Shown here one piece after another: positions 15,701 to 23,056 of a stretch of DNA of 64,000 bases. The stretch spans positions 1 through 64,000 of the forward strand of contig NZ_JOIY01000028.1 in assembly GCF_000720185.1 (NCBI RefSeq), read 5' to 3'. Within the stretch, counting starts at the first letter, position 1. Each line of letters opens with the position of its first letter. Made by a program: the position numbers and the translations under genes. Under the pieces are notes generated by a model. The model ran no database searches. It was given only the letters and a program-made list of their open reading frames with translations, and was not told where the DNA came from. The DNA comes from Streptomyces sp. NRRL S-340 (lineage in GTDB: Bacteria > Actinomycetota > Actinomycetes > Streptomycetales > Streptomycetaceae).

Positions 15701-16054
15701 GAAAAGACGGAGCCCCTCGAAGGGAACGGGTGTCGGCGATCCTTCAGTAACCAGCTCGACCGGTGACGAGTATATGCTGCATCTTCGTCACCACTCAATG
15801 GGGTGACGAAGCGGGATTGGACGAGGGCGTCATGGCGGAGCCATGGCGACCGACGACGACGCCCGCGAGGTGCGGTGCCAGGCCCCGCGAGCCCGGCACG
15901 ATCCGAACGAGAGGTCCCAGGGCGGCCGTGACAGCCCCCGGGCGCGACGGGGCACAGCGGGTGCCGGGAGCCGCAACGCGGGGCTTCGGCCGCGGTGGAC
16001 ACGAAGCATCGGAGGCTGCTTTCGAGCCGTACTGCCGTGGCGTCGCCCGGAGCG

Positions 16055-16996
16055 TCAGGAGGCCTCGGCGCGGATGCCGCCGTCCAAAGCCGCGTTCAGC
16101 GGACCGAGCACCGCGAGCAGAGTCATGACCGCACGGTTCAGCGGGACTTCGATCCCGTGGGCCTCGGCGTGCCGGACCACCGCGCCGGTGAGGGCCTCGT
16201 ACTCCACCGGCCTGCCGGTCAGCCGGTCGTAGAGCATCGAGGTGCCGTTGCCCTCGGCGAAGTCGGCGGTGAACGCCAGGGTGCGCTGTACGTCCTCCTC
16301 GGTCAGGCGCGCACCACTGGCCGCACCCACTGCGGCCACCTCGCGCATGAGGCCCAGTGCCAGGTCACGTATCGGCCGTTCCCTGAACACCTCCATGCGG
16401 CGCAGAGTGAGCGCGGTGAGAGGGTTCACGGCGGCGTTGAGCATCAGCTTGAGCCATGCCGCGGTGACCAGGTCCTCCTGGGGGCGGACCGCCATCGTGC
16501 TGCCCCGGAACAGCTCCGCCAGCCGTCCGGCCTCCTCGCCCGCGGCCACTTCGAAGGAGTTGCCGTAGCCGAGACGGACGCGGCCGGGCGCCAGGCGCTC
16601 GGCCTGGATGTAGACCAGCGCCGGCACCACGGTGGTCTCCGCCGGTACGAGATCCCGCACGTCCTCGGTGTGATCGACCCCGTTGCGGAGCACCACGACC
16701 GTGGTGTGCTCGTCGCACAGGGCCGCGAGCCAGGGGGCGGTACCCCGGATGTCGAACGCCTTCACGGCGAGCAGGACCCAGCGAACCGGACGTACCTGGG
16801 CGGGCCGTGTCACGATCCGCGCGGGCACCCGCCGCTCGGCGGCGCCGGTGAGTATCCGCAGTTCGTCGAACGGGGTCCGCACACAGAGGTACACGGGATG
16901 TCCCGCCTCGTGCAGGGCGCCGGCGACCACACCGCCCACGGCTCCCGCGCCGACGACCGCGACCGTCGGCTCCGGCTGTGCATCGGTGAAAAGCAC
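16055..16996 (-). CDS. PanE/ApbA-family 2-dehydropantoate reductase-like protein
   Basis: NADPH-dependent ketoreductase of the ketopantoate-reductase family (313 aa). The N-terminal Rossmann motif is VAVVGAGAVGGVVAG, and the C-terminal helical domain contains KLMLNAAVNPLTALTLR, with the family's catalytic lysine and asparagine. The GTG at 16996 is chosen because AAGGAG lies 7 nt upstream; the frame extends further to 17182 without support. It is probably a specialised 2-keto acid reductase rather than housekeeping PanE, given its position downstream of epoxide hydrolase 2 (190-bp gap). Confidence 0.87.
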   Translation of the reverse strand: MLFTDAQPEPTVAVVGAGAVGGVVAGALHEAGHPVYLCVRTPFDELRILTGAAERRVPARIVTRPAQVRPVRWVLLAVKAFDIRGTAPWLAALCDEHTTVVVLRNGVDHTEDVRDLVPAETTVVPALVYIQAERLAPGRVRLGYGNSFEVAAGEEAGRLAELFRGSTMAVRPQEDLVTAAWLKLMLNAAVNPLTALTLRRMEVFRERPIRDLALGLMREVAAVGAASGARLTEEDVQRTLAFTADFAEGNGTSMLYDRLTGRPVEYEALTGAVVRHAEAHGIEVPLNRAVMTLLAVLGPLNAALDGGIRAEAS

Positions 16997-17186
16997 GACT
17001 CCGCTCCTTCTCGCCCTGCGGCGAAATGACTGTTCCGTCCCTTCCGCAGAAGGTGTTCCCGGTCGCCACCGTTCGGCCTCCGGGATGTGGAAGACCCACA
17101 CGTGTCTCGTGGCGGGGGGCAGCTCGATCCAGGCCCGCGGGCCCTCCCGCTCCTGGTGGAGGCGGCAGGGCCCGTGGGGCACCGGG

Positions 17187-18419
17187 TCAGAGAATCCGGC
17201 GGAAGGTCTCCCGGAGGTCGGAGACGAACGCCTCGGGGTTCTCGTAGTGGACGAAGTGCCCGCCCTTCATGTGGGCGTTGACGTTGACCACGTTGAACGC
17301 TCCGCGTGTGGGCCCGTGCTCGAAGGCGGCGATGCGCTGCTCGGGGGTGTTGACCCCGGGCGGGAAGTGGTCACCGACGAGAAGGGTGAAGCCGGCCGGA
17401 GGCTCCACGGTGGGCTGACGGTCGTGGGAGGGTACCCACGGGTAGCGCTCGGCGTTGCGGTACATCCGGATGGAGCTGCCGATGGACTGCGTCACCCAGA
17501 AGATGGTGGCCTGGGTGAGGATGAAGTCGCGGGGGAAGTTCTCGTCGAAGTCGCCCCGCTTGTCGCTCCACTTCTTCCACCGCTTCAGGAGCCAGGCGAG
17601 CATGCCGATCGGCGAGTCGTTCAGGCCGTGGGTGAGGGTCGAGGCGTCCAGCATGTGCACCGCGACGTGGGAGACGTAGGTGTCGACGAAGTCCACCAGG
17701 TCGGCCCGGACCTCCGGCGAGGCGTCCTCGGGGATCTTGGCGCCGTCGGTGAGGTCCCAGAACCGTTCGTTGGAGAACTGCCCCGGCGGCATGTCGTGAC
17801 CGTAGTGCAGGCCGATGATGCTGTCGGCGTACTTGTGGCCGAGCGCGCTGGTGACCAGGGCACCGTAGTCGGAGCCGGCCACCCCGTACTTCTCGTAACC
17901 GAGCACCTCGGTCATGAGCTTGTGCATGATGTCGGCGATCTTCCAGTAGTTCAGATCGCCCCTGCCGACCGGGGTGGAGAAGCCGAAGCCGGGCAGGTCC
18001 GGCAGGACGACGTCGAACGAGAGCGAGGGGTCGCCGCCGTGCGCGGCAGGGTCCGTCAGCGGGCCGATGAGGCCGTAGCTGAACTCGCCGGGCCACGGCC
18101 AACCGGGGTTGACGAGGAGCGGGGTCGCCTTCGGGCCCTTGCCGCGCACGTGGACGAAGTGCACCGGCGTGCCGTCGATCTCGACGGTGTACCGGCTGTA
18201 GGAGTTCAGCCGCTTCTCCTGCGCGCGCCAGTCGAAGCCGTCCGCCCAGTACTCGATGAACGGCTTGAGGTAGGCGGTGCTGAGGCCGTAGTACTCCTCC
18301 TCGTTGTCCAGGTCGTCGAAGAACCGGGTGTTGCGCAGCCGGTTCTGCAAGTCGTCCAGGACGTCCTGGGAGACGTCGATCTTGTACGGTTCCAGCGCGG
18401 TGGTCGGCTCGTTGCTCAC
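17187..18419 (-). CDS. Epoxide hydrolase-like protein with EHN domain, copy 2
   Basis: Sister of the protein at 14317-15546 (410 aa), with an EHN domain plus alpha/beta-hydrolase. The nucleophile Asp184 (GSDYGALV) and His388 (KGGHFVHYENP) are conserved. The oxyanion HGWP motif reads NPGWPW, so the histidine is replaced by proline at 105; activity or specificity may differ from copy 1. GTG start. It follows SnoaL C by 68 bp and is probably transcribed from the operator-controlled promoter at 19060-19109. Confidence 0.88.
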   Translation of the reverse strand: MSNEPTTALEPYKIDVSQDVLDDLQNRLRNTRFFDDLDNEEEYYGLSTAYLKPFIEYWADGFDWRAQEKRLNSYSRYTVEIDGTPVHFVHVRGKGPKATPLLVNPGWPWPGEFSYGLIGPLTDPAAHGGDPSLSFDVVLPDLPGFGFSTPVGRGDLNYWKIADIMHKLMTEVLGYEKYGVAGSDYGALVTSALGHKYADSIIGLHYGHDMPPGQFSNERFWDLTDGAKIPEDASPEVRADLVDFVDTYVSHVAVHMLDASTLTHGLNDSPIGMLAWLLKRWKKWSDKRGDFDENFPRDFILTQATIFWVTQSIGSSIRMYRNAERYPWVPSHDRQPTVEPPAGFTLLVGDHFPPGVNTPEQRIAAFEHGPTRGAFNVVNVNAHMKGGHFVHYENPEAFVSDLRETFRRIL

Positions 18420-18487
18420 GGATTCGCTGCTTTCGGGTCAGGAGGTGTGGCGAGATCGCCGGGGGCGAGGGGGTGTCGCGGGGTCCG

Positions 18488-18946
18488 TCAGACGGAGAAG
18501 TCCAGGCGGACGCGGGTCTGCTTCAACTCGTCGATGTACCAGGTGCCGTCCTTCTTGACGAAGCGCGCGTGGTAGTGGCCGAAACCGTGCATGACCCGGA
18601 AGGGAATGGCCTCCGACAGTTCGGCGTCCTCGGGACGGGTGACGATGTCCTCCATCGCCCACACGCCGTGCGCGGTCGTCGCCGAGTCGACATCGATCTC
18701 GTCGGAGAACAGGTGGTGGACCAAGGTCACGCCGGGGCCGCCGCTCGCACCGACGGTGGCGGCGATCCCGTCGCGGCCCTCCATACGCATCCACACCGAG
18801 CCGTCCGGCTTGTGGGGGGTGAAGGAGCCGCCAGGGGTGAACAGACCGGCGAGATCCTGCCAGCGCTGGTGGTCCGCGTAACGGACGTAGCGGGCCATCA
18901 CGCGACGCAGGTCCTCGATGGTGGCGAGACGCTCTGCAGTATCCAT
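18488..18946 (-). CDS. SnoaL/NTF2-like protein C
   Basis: SnoaL_4-type protein (152 aa). It resembles SnoaL D at 24688: both have the pattern ARY.RYAD..W..LAGLFT, a VHHLFSDE/VHHLFSHE strand, TAHGVWAMED/TAQGVWAMED and HGFGHYH. The conserved histidines and acids could form an active site, but no reaction is known. AAGGAAA lies 7 nt before the ATG. It precedes epoxide hydrolase 2 in the same operon, and the promoter region carries three TGGAC operators. Confidence 0.82.
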   Translation of the reverse strand: MDTAERLATIEDLRRVMARYVRYADHQRWQDLAGLFTPGGSFTPHKPDGSVWMRMEGRDGIAATVGASGGPGVTLVHHLFSDEIDVDSATTAHGVWAMEDIVTRPEDAELSEAIPFRVMHGFGHYHARFVKKDGTWYIDELKQTRVRLDFSV

Positions 18947-19059
18947 GATCGGTTTTCCTTTGTTCCGTGAGGGACGGGCACCTGATGGAGGGGCCCCGGC
19001 CTGCGTCTGTTCCGCCCGGCCGGCCGGATCGGTCCGCCGTGGTCCGGAGGCGAAACCGT

Positions 19060-19075
19060 TGGACTCGATGGTCCA
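19060..19075. promoter_or_regulatory. TGGAC operator 7
   Basis: TGGACTCGATGGTCCA: perfect arms. On the minus strand it follows directly after the -10-like CATGAT, so it covers the transcription start of the SnoaL C operon, 114 bp upstream of the ATG. Confidence 0.75.
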
Positions 19076-19109
19076 ATCATGCGCCCCGCATTATGGACTG
19101 GCAAGTCCA
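19076..19109 (-). promoter_or_regulatory. Promoter of SnoaL C-epoxide hydrolase 2 with operator 8
   Basis: Operator 8 (19094-19109, TGGACTGGCAAGTCCA, perfect arms) contains the minus-strand -35 TTGCCA. After 17 bp comes CATGAT, then operator 7. Operator spacing is 34 bp, as in both MFS promoters. Confidence 0.7.
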
Positions 19110-19134
19110 TACTACGTGACCCGCATCACTTATA

Positions 19135-19150
19135 TGGACCATGGGGTCCA
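19135..19150. promoter_or_regulatory. TGGAC operator 9
   Basis: TGGACCATGGGGTCCA: perfect arms. It holds an ATG at positions 7-9 on the plus strand, as in the operators over the MFS start codons. Confidence 0.7.
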
Positions 19151-19604
19151 GTTCCTTCTCGGTGCTCTCCTCTGCGAACCGCTTCGCCTGGGGTGTCGTG
19201 CCCGTCGGTGGCGCCGTTTCGCCGAGCCGTGGCCCCTGCCGTGAATACCACCTGAATCGTCCGCACAGCCGTGGCTCGGGACATCGGTCATCCGACTGCC
19301 TTCTTGGCTGATTCCCGGCTTCGAGCCGGCCGCGCACCAGGTGACGCGGCCGGGTCCCCGGCGCTGCCGGGCCGCCGCGCTCCTGACAGTCCCATGACGT
19401 GCCGGGGCCCTGCGAGACGGGCCGCCGGCGCGGGGCGGCGCAGACCGGGGAGACGGCCCGGACAGCGGCCGGTCGGGAGAGGCGGCCGGTTCGTCCGCCC
19501 TTCGGCAGTGACGTGTTCCCCGCGAAGGTCAAGTGACGGATGCCGTCGTACGCGTGAGTGCGGAACAGTCGGAGCAATCACCCCTCCACGAAAGGAATCC
19601 CGTC

Positions 19605-20075
19605 ATGAACGGCGAACAGCCCGGCATCCAGGTACGCCGGACGGCGTCTCGGGAGGTGCCCGTTCTCTCCCTGGACATCCGGCGGGTGCTGGACGGCGTG
19701 CCGCGGCAGCCCATCCGGGCCGAGTTCCGCTTCGACCCCGTGACCCCGATGATCGTGTCCGCCACCTTCACCCCGTGGCGGGGGCCGAGCGTGATCTGGC
19801 GGATCAGCCGTGAGCTGCTGTACCGGGGGCTGTACGAGGAGAGCGGAGAGGGCGACGTGCAGGCGTGGCCCACGCACAGCGACGAGGGGGAGGCGGCCTG
19901 GCTGCTCCTGGAGTCCAAGGGCACCAGCGCCGTCTTCGAGCTGCCCGTCACCGAGGTCGGGGAATGGCTGGACATGACCTACGGCGTCGTGTCGGCGGAG
20001 GCCGAGGCGGACGCCCTGGACTGGGACGCGTTCCTCGGAGAACTGCTGGACGGCCGGGCCCCGTTCAGCGACTGA
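19605..20075 (+). CDS. SsgA-like sporulation/cell-division protein (SALP)
   Basis: SsgA-family protein (156 aa), a group found in sporulating actinomycetes that helps position septa during sporulation. Fits include the central VSATFTPWRGPSVIWRISRELLYRGL region, the FELPVTEVGEWLDMTYGVV stretch and the acidic C-terminus. AAAGGAA lies 7 nt before the ATG; the longer frame from 19533 has no support. Nearby genes are unrelated, so it is an orphan paralog rather than the core SsgA or SsgB (inference). It shows that the host is a sporulating actinomycete. Confidence 0.85.
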   Translation: MNGEQPGIQVRRTASREVPVLSLDIRRVLDGVPRQPIRAEFRFDPVTPMIVSATFTPWRGPSVIWRISRELLYRGLYEESGEGDVQAWPTHSDEGEAAWLLLESKGTSAVFELPVTEVGEWLDMTYGVVSAEAEADALDWDAFLGELLDGRAPFSD

Positions 20076-21241
20076 CCCGGCGGCGAGCGCGGACCGCAGT
20101 CACCTGACTGATGCGTGTGCCGGACGCCGGACGGAGGAGTGACGCCCCCGCCGGACGGCTCCAGGCTCTCCGGGCACCGCTCGGAGGATCCCACCCGTCT
20201 GCCGCCGGGCCGGATCCCGCTGTCCTGGGTCCCGGCTCGTCGGACCGGACGGACACCGCTGCCCACCCGGGCTGGGGGGCGGATACTCCGCGCCACCTGG
20301 CCGGGGCTGTGCGGCGACCGGTCGGACATCATGCGCCCCACCGTGACAGAGGTGCGTGCACTGCACGCTGCGCCGCGACGAGCGACGGGCGACGGTCGTG
20401 CTGGAACGCCTGAGCGGCGAAGAGTGGCCAGGGACCGAAGGGGCCGGCGGTCCGCATCGGTTTCCCGCGCGTGAGGGTGCGGCCCGGCGCGGCCGCTGCG
20501 CACGCGCCGGCGCCGCCCGCGGCAACGGTCACCCGGCGACACGGAGCAGGCCACCCCGTACGAGCGTCATCGCACGGCTCCCGCGTTCGCATGCCGCTCA
20601 CCCCTGCGCCACGATCGGCCTGAGACCTGAGACGTGCGGCGCCGGGTACTGTTTCGTCCGGTCGACGTCACTTGTCCGCACACCTACCGACTTGCCCGCA
20701 CGCCTACGCGTGACACACCCTGCTCGACAAGGACGTCAGGGGCTCGCCGGAACAGTCCCTACGACGAGCTGAGCGCCTCTGCGGGGGAACGGACCGGCAC
20801 AGGGCAGACCGCGGATGTCCGGGATCACACACGTGTGCGTCATTGGGCCGTCGATCTAGACGTAACGGACATGGCATGCGTAGCATGCACATGTTTCTCC
20901 CCTGCGGACAGTCCGCCCGTCTGTGTCACCGCTGTCATGCCGACTAGGGCCGTCGTCCCTGCCCGTCGCCGGGATCCCGGGCTCCGATGTTCCAGTGTCA
21001 CTTAGAACTGCGAACAAAAGTGGGCCCCGGCGGGCGGCGCCCACTTGTCTTCGCAGCTCTCAGGACCTGTCCGACAGACCCCCGCCCACATGCCCGGCCC
21101 GCCGGCCGCTCGGCGAACCGTCTCCGAGGGAGCACGCCGGACAGGACCTCGCCACCGGGCCGTTCCTGTCCCGCACCCCACCACCCCGCACGCCGTACCG
21201 ATCACCGGACGCGGCGCCCGCACAGGCCGTTTGGACACCTC
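20076..21241. other. 1.17-kb gene-poor gap
   Basis: No frame here has a plausible SD plus recognisable protein. It contains CACACGTGTG (20828-20837), the repeat GCATGC-GTA-GCATGC (20874-20888) and the long inverted repeat at 21001-21063. It may be the scar of a lost gene or mobile element. Confidence 0.5.
21001..21063. repeat. 28-bp imperfect inverted repeat
   Basis: The left arm begins CTTAGAACTGCGAA and runs into AAGTGGGC; the right arm is GCCCACTT, GTC, then TTCGCAGCTCTCAG (ends 21063). The arms match at most positions over about 28 bp with a short GC-rich centre. It resembles two insertion-sequence ends placed back to back, or a very long terminator hairpin. Related sequence occurs at 5249-5262 and 34148-34163. 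Confidence 0.6.
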
Positions 21242-22723
21242 ATGTCACATGCCACAGTTCCGAGCGACAGACAGCGCTGGCTCGCTGTCTTCTTCGTCTC
21301 CGCCGCCCAGCTCATCGTGATCGCCAACGCGGCGATCCTGAACGTCGCCCTCCCCTCCGCACAGGCCGACCTGCACATCTCCGACGACGGCCGGCAATGG
21401 GTCCTCACCTCGTACACCCTGGTCTTCGGAGGTCTGCTCCTGCTGGGCGGACGGCTGGGCGACCTGCTGGGCCGCAAACGCATCTTCCTCATAGGTCTCG
21501 TCGGCTTCGCCGCCGCGTCGGCGCTGGGCGGGCTCGCTCCGACCACCTGGGTGCTGCTCACCGCCCGGGCACTGCAGGGTGTCTTCGGGGCACTGCTCGC
21601 CCCCGCCATCCTGTCCTTGATCTCGCTCACCTTCCCCGCCGGCCGGGAACGCGCCAAGGCGTTCGGGATCTTCGCCGCCGTGGCCACCGCCGGCAGCGCG
21701 GTAGGACTACTGCTGGGCGGTGTGCTGACCGAGTACCTCAACTGGCGCTGGGGGATGCTCATCAGCGTTCCGCTGGCCGCCGTTCCGTTCGTCGGGGCGC
21801 TGCTGTTCGTCCGTGCCGACTCCCCGGCCGACCGCGGTACCCGCCTGGACCTCCCGGGCGCGGTGCTGGCCACCGTCGGACTGGCCGGACTCGTCTACGG
21901 CTTCTCCCTCGCCCAGAGCCACGGCTGGCACGACGTCGTCACGCTCGGCACGTTCACCGCGGCCGTGGTGCTGCTGGCGGCCTTCACCCTGCTGCAGGCC
22001 CGCCGCCGCGACCCCCTGCTGCCGCTGCGCATCCTGACCGAACGCAACCGGCTCGGTGCCTACCTGTCCGCCGCTCTCGGACTGCTCAGCTTCTACGGCG
22101 TCTCATTGTTCCTGACCTTCTACCTCCAGATCGTCAAGGGCTACTCCCCCGCGCTCACCGGCGTGGCCTTCCTTCCCGTGGCCGTCGCCCAGGCGGTGGG
22201 CGCCGCCTGGATCGGTACCTGGCTCCTGGCGCGGGTACGGCCGGGGGCGGTCATGACCGGCGGCTACCTGCTGGCCGGCCTGTCCACGCTGCTGCTGCTC
22301 GCGCTCCAGGCCGACAGCCCCTTCAGTCCCGTGCTGCTCCTCGCGCAGATCGGCCTCGGTCTCGGTCTCGGCACCGCGCTGAACCCGGCGACCAGTCTGT
22401 CCAACCACGGTGTCAGTGAGGAGGAGTCGGGCGTGGCCTCCGCGATGATCAACGTCTCCCAGCAGGTCGGCGGCTCCATCGGTACCGCTTTGCTCAACAC
22501 CCTCGCCACCAGCGCCACCGCCACCTACCTCGTGGCGCACACGGCCGCCCCCCGGGCGGAAGCTCTGATCCACGGCTACCGCATCGCCTACGGATGGGCG
22601 GCCGGATCCCTGTTCGTCGCCGCCGTCGTCTCCCTGCTCCTCGTCGACATCGCTGGTCCCCGCGCCGCCGCCCGCTCCGTCGTCGAGACCGCCGGGGAGA
22701 AGCGGGCGGTACGGCCCGCCTGA
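21242..22723 (+). CDS. MFS drug exporter (DHA2, 14-TM)
   Basis: Proton-coupled multidrug exporter (493 aa). The N-terminal helix contains AAQLIVIANAAILNVALPSA, motif A is LGGRLGDLLGRKRIF, and motif C-like glycines lie in GIFAAVATAGSAVGLLLGG; the family total is about 14 hydrophobic segments. The start ATG at 21242 fits the family N-terminus; no strong SD is visible. It belongs to a different subgroup from the twin exporters at 6022 and 23047. Its own promoter lacks a TGGAC site, although an orphan site lies 97 bp after its stop. Confidence 0.88.
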   Translation: MSHATVPSDRQRWLAVFFVSAAQLIVIANAAILNVALPSAQADLHISDDGRQWVLTSYTLVFGGLLLLGGRLGDLLGRKRIFLIGLVGFAAASALGGLAPTTWVLLTARALQGVFGALLAPAILSLISLTFPAGRERAKAFGIFAAVATAGSAVGLLLGGVLTEYLNWRWGMLISVPLAAVPFVGALLFVRADSPADRGTRLDLPGAVLATVGLAGLVYGFSLAQSHGWHDVVTLGTFTAAVVLLAAFTLLQARRRDPLLPLRILTERNRLGAYLSAALGLLSFYGVSLFLTFYLQIVKGYSPALTGVAFLPVAVAQAVGAAWIGTWLLARVRPGAVMTGGYLLAGLSTLLLLALQADSPFSPVLLLAQIGLGLGLGTALNPATSLSNHGVSEEESGVASAMINVSQQVGGSIGTALLNTLATSATATYLVAHTAAPRAEALIHGYRIAYGWAAGSLFVAAVVSLLLVDIAGPRAAARSVVETAGEKRAVRPA

Positions 22724-22819
22724 GCCGTACCGCTACGTGTCTGGACTCCGCGGTCTTTTCCCCAGCGCTTCGCCGGACACGCCCGCCGTGCGCGGCCACG
22801 CCCGCTCGGCCCCACCTAG

Positions 22820-22835
22820 TGGACCATTGGGTTCA
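22820..22835. promoter_or_regulatory. TGGAC operator 10
   Basis: TGGACCATTGGGTTCA: one arm mismatch. It lies 187 bp upstream of operator 11 with no clear promoter next to it, so it could be an auxiliary site. Confidence 0.55.
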
Positions 22836-23006
22836 AACTTGTGGCGGAGACGGTACGGGTCCGGGCGCGGAGCATCCCGGCCGCCGTCCGAGGTGGTGTC
22901 GTGACGCTCCAGGCGACGGGGCGCGCCGACTAGCTGACGGCGGCTCTCACGGCCTCCACCGAGTCTTTGCGTCCAGCGGATACACCGGCCGGCAGAACGC
23001 CAACAG

Positions 23007-23040
23007 TGGACTTGACAGTCCAAAGCGCGTCCGAGAGAAT
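23007..23040 (+). promoter_or_regulatory. Promoter of MFS B with operator 11
   Basis: Operator 11 (23007-23022, TGGACTTGACAGTCCA, perfect arms) contains a consensus TTGACA (23012-23017). After exactly 17 bp comes GAGAAT (23035-23040), and the ATG follows 6 nt later, so the message is probably leaderless. Confidence 0.75.
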
Positions 23041-23056
23041 TGGACCATGTCATCCA
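23041..23056. promoter_or_regulatory. TGGAC operator 12 (over MFS B start codon)
   Basis: TGGACCATGTCATCCA: one mismatch. The start ATG of MFS B occupies positions 7-9, matching operator 1 at MFS A. Confidence 0.7.

Larger units (their letters stand above)
15547..16054. other. 508-bp gap; three GGTGACGAAG half-sites
   Basis: Besides operators 5 and 6 this gap holds GGTGACGAG (15762-15770), CTTCGTCACC (15783-15792) and GGTGACGAAG (15802-15811): alternating half-sites of a second, unrelated palindrome with perfect 10-bp arms. No gene downstream of them on the plus strand is convincing; the reading frames from 15811 to 16050 look random. Confidence 0.5.
18947..19604. other. 658-bp gap with three TGGAC operators and a 54-codon ORF
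   Basis: This gap between SnoaL C and the SsgA-like gene holds operators 7-9. An ATG inside operator 9 (19141) opens a short frame of about 55 codons (begins MGSSSFSVLSSANRFAWG), possibly the 5' remnant of a lost gene. The rest shows no supported gene; the promoter of the SsgA-like gene is not evident. Confidence 0.45.
22724..23046. other. 323-bp leader region before MFS B
   Basis: The region contains operator 10 at its left, then about 170 bp with no supported gene, then the MFS B promoter with operators 11 and 12. Confidence 0.5.

Noticed and set aside
15763..16232. Plus-strand small proteins between epoxide hydrolase 1 and the PanE-like gene
   Set aside because: Arg-rich random-looking products without SD; one runs into the antisense of the PanE-like gene.
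21001..21063. Intact insertion sequence
   Set aside because: Only 63 bp lie between the outer ends and there is no transposase frame.
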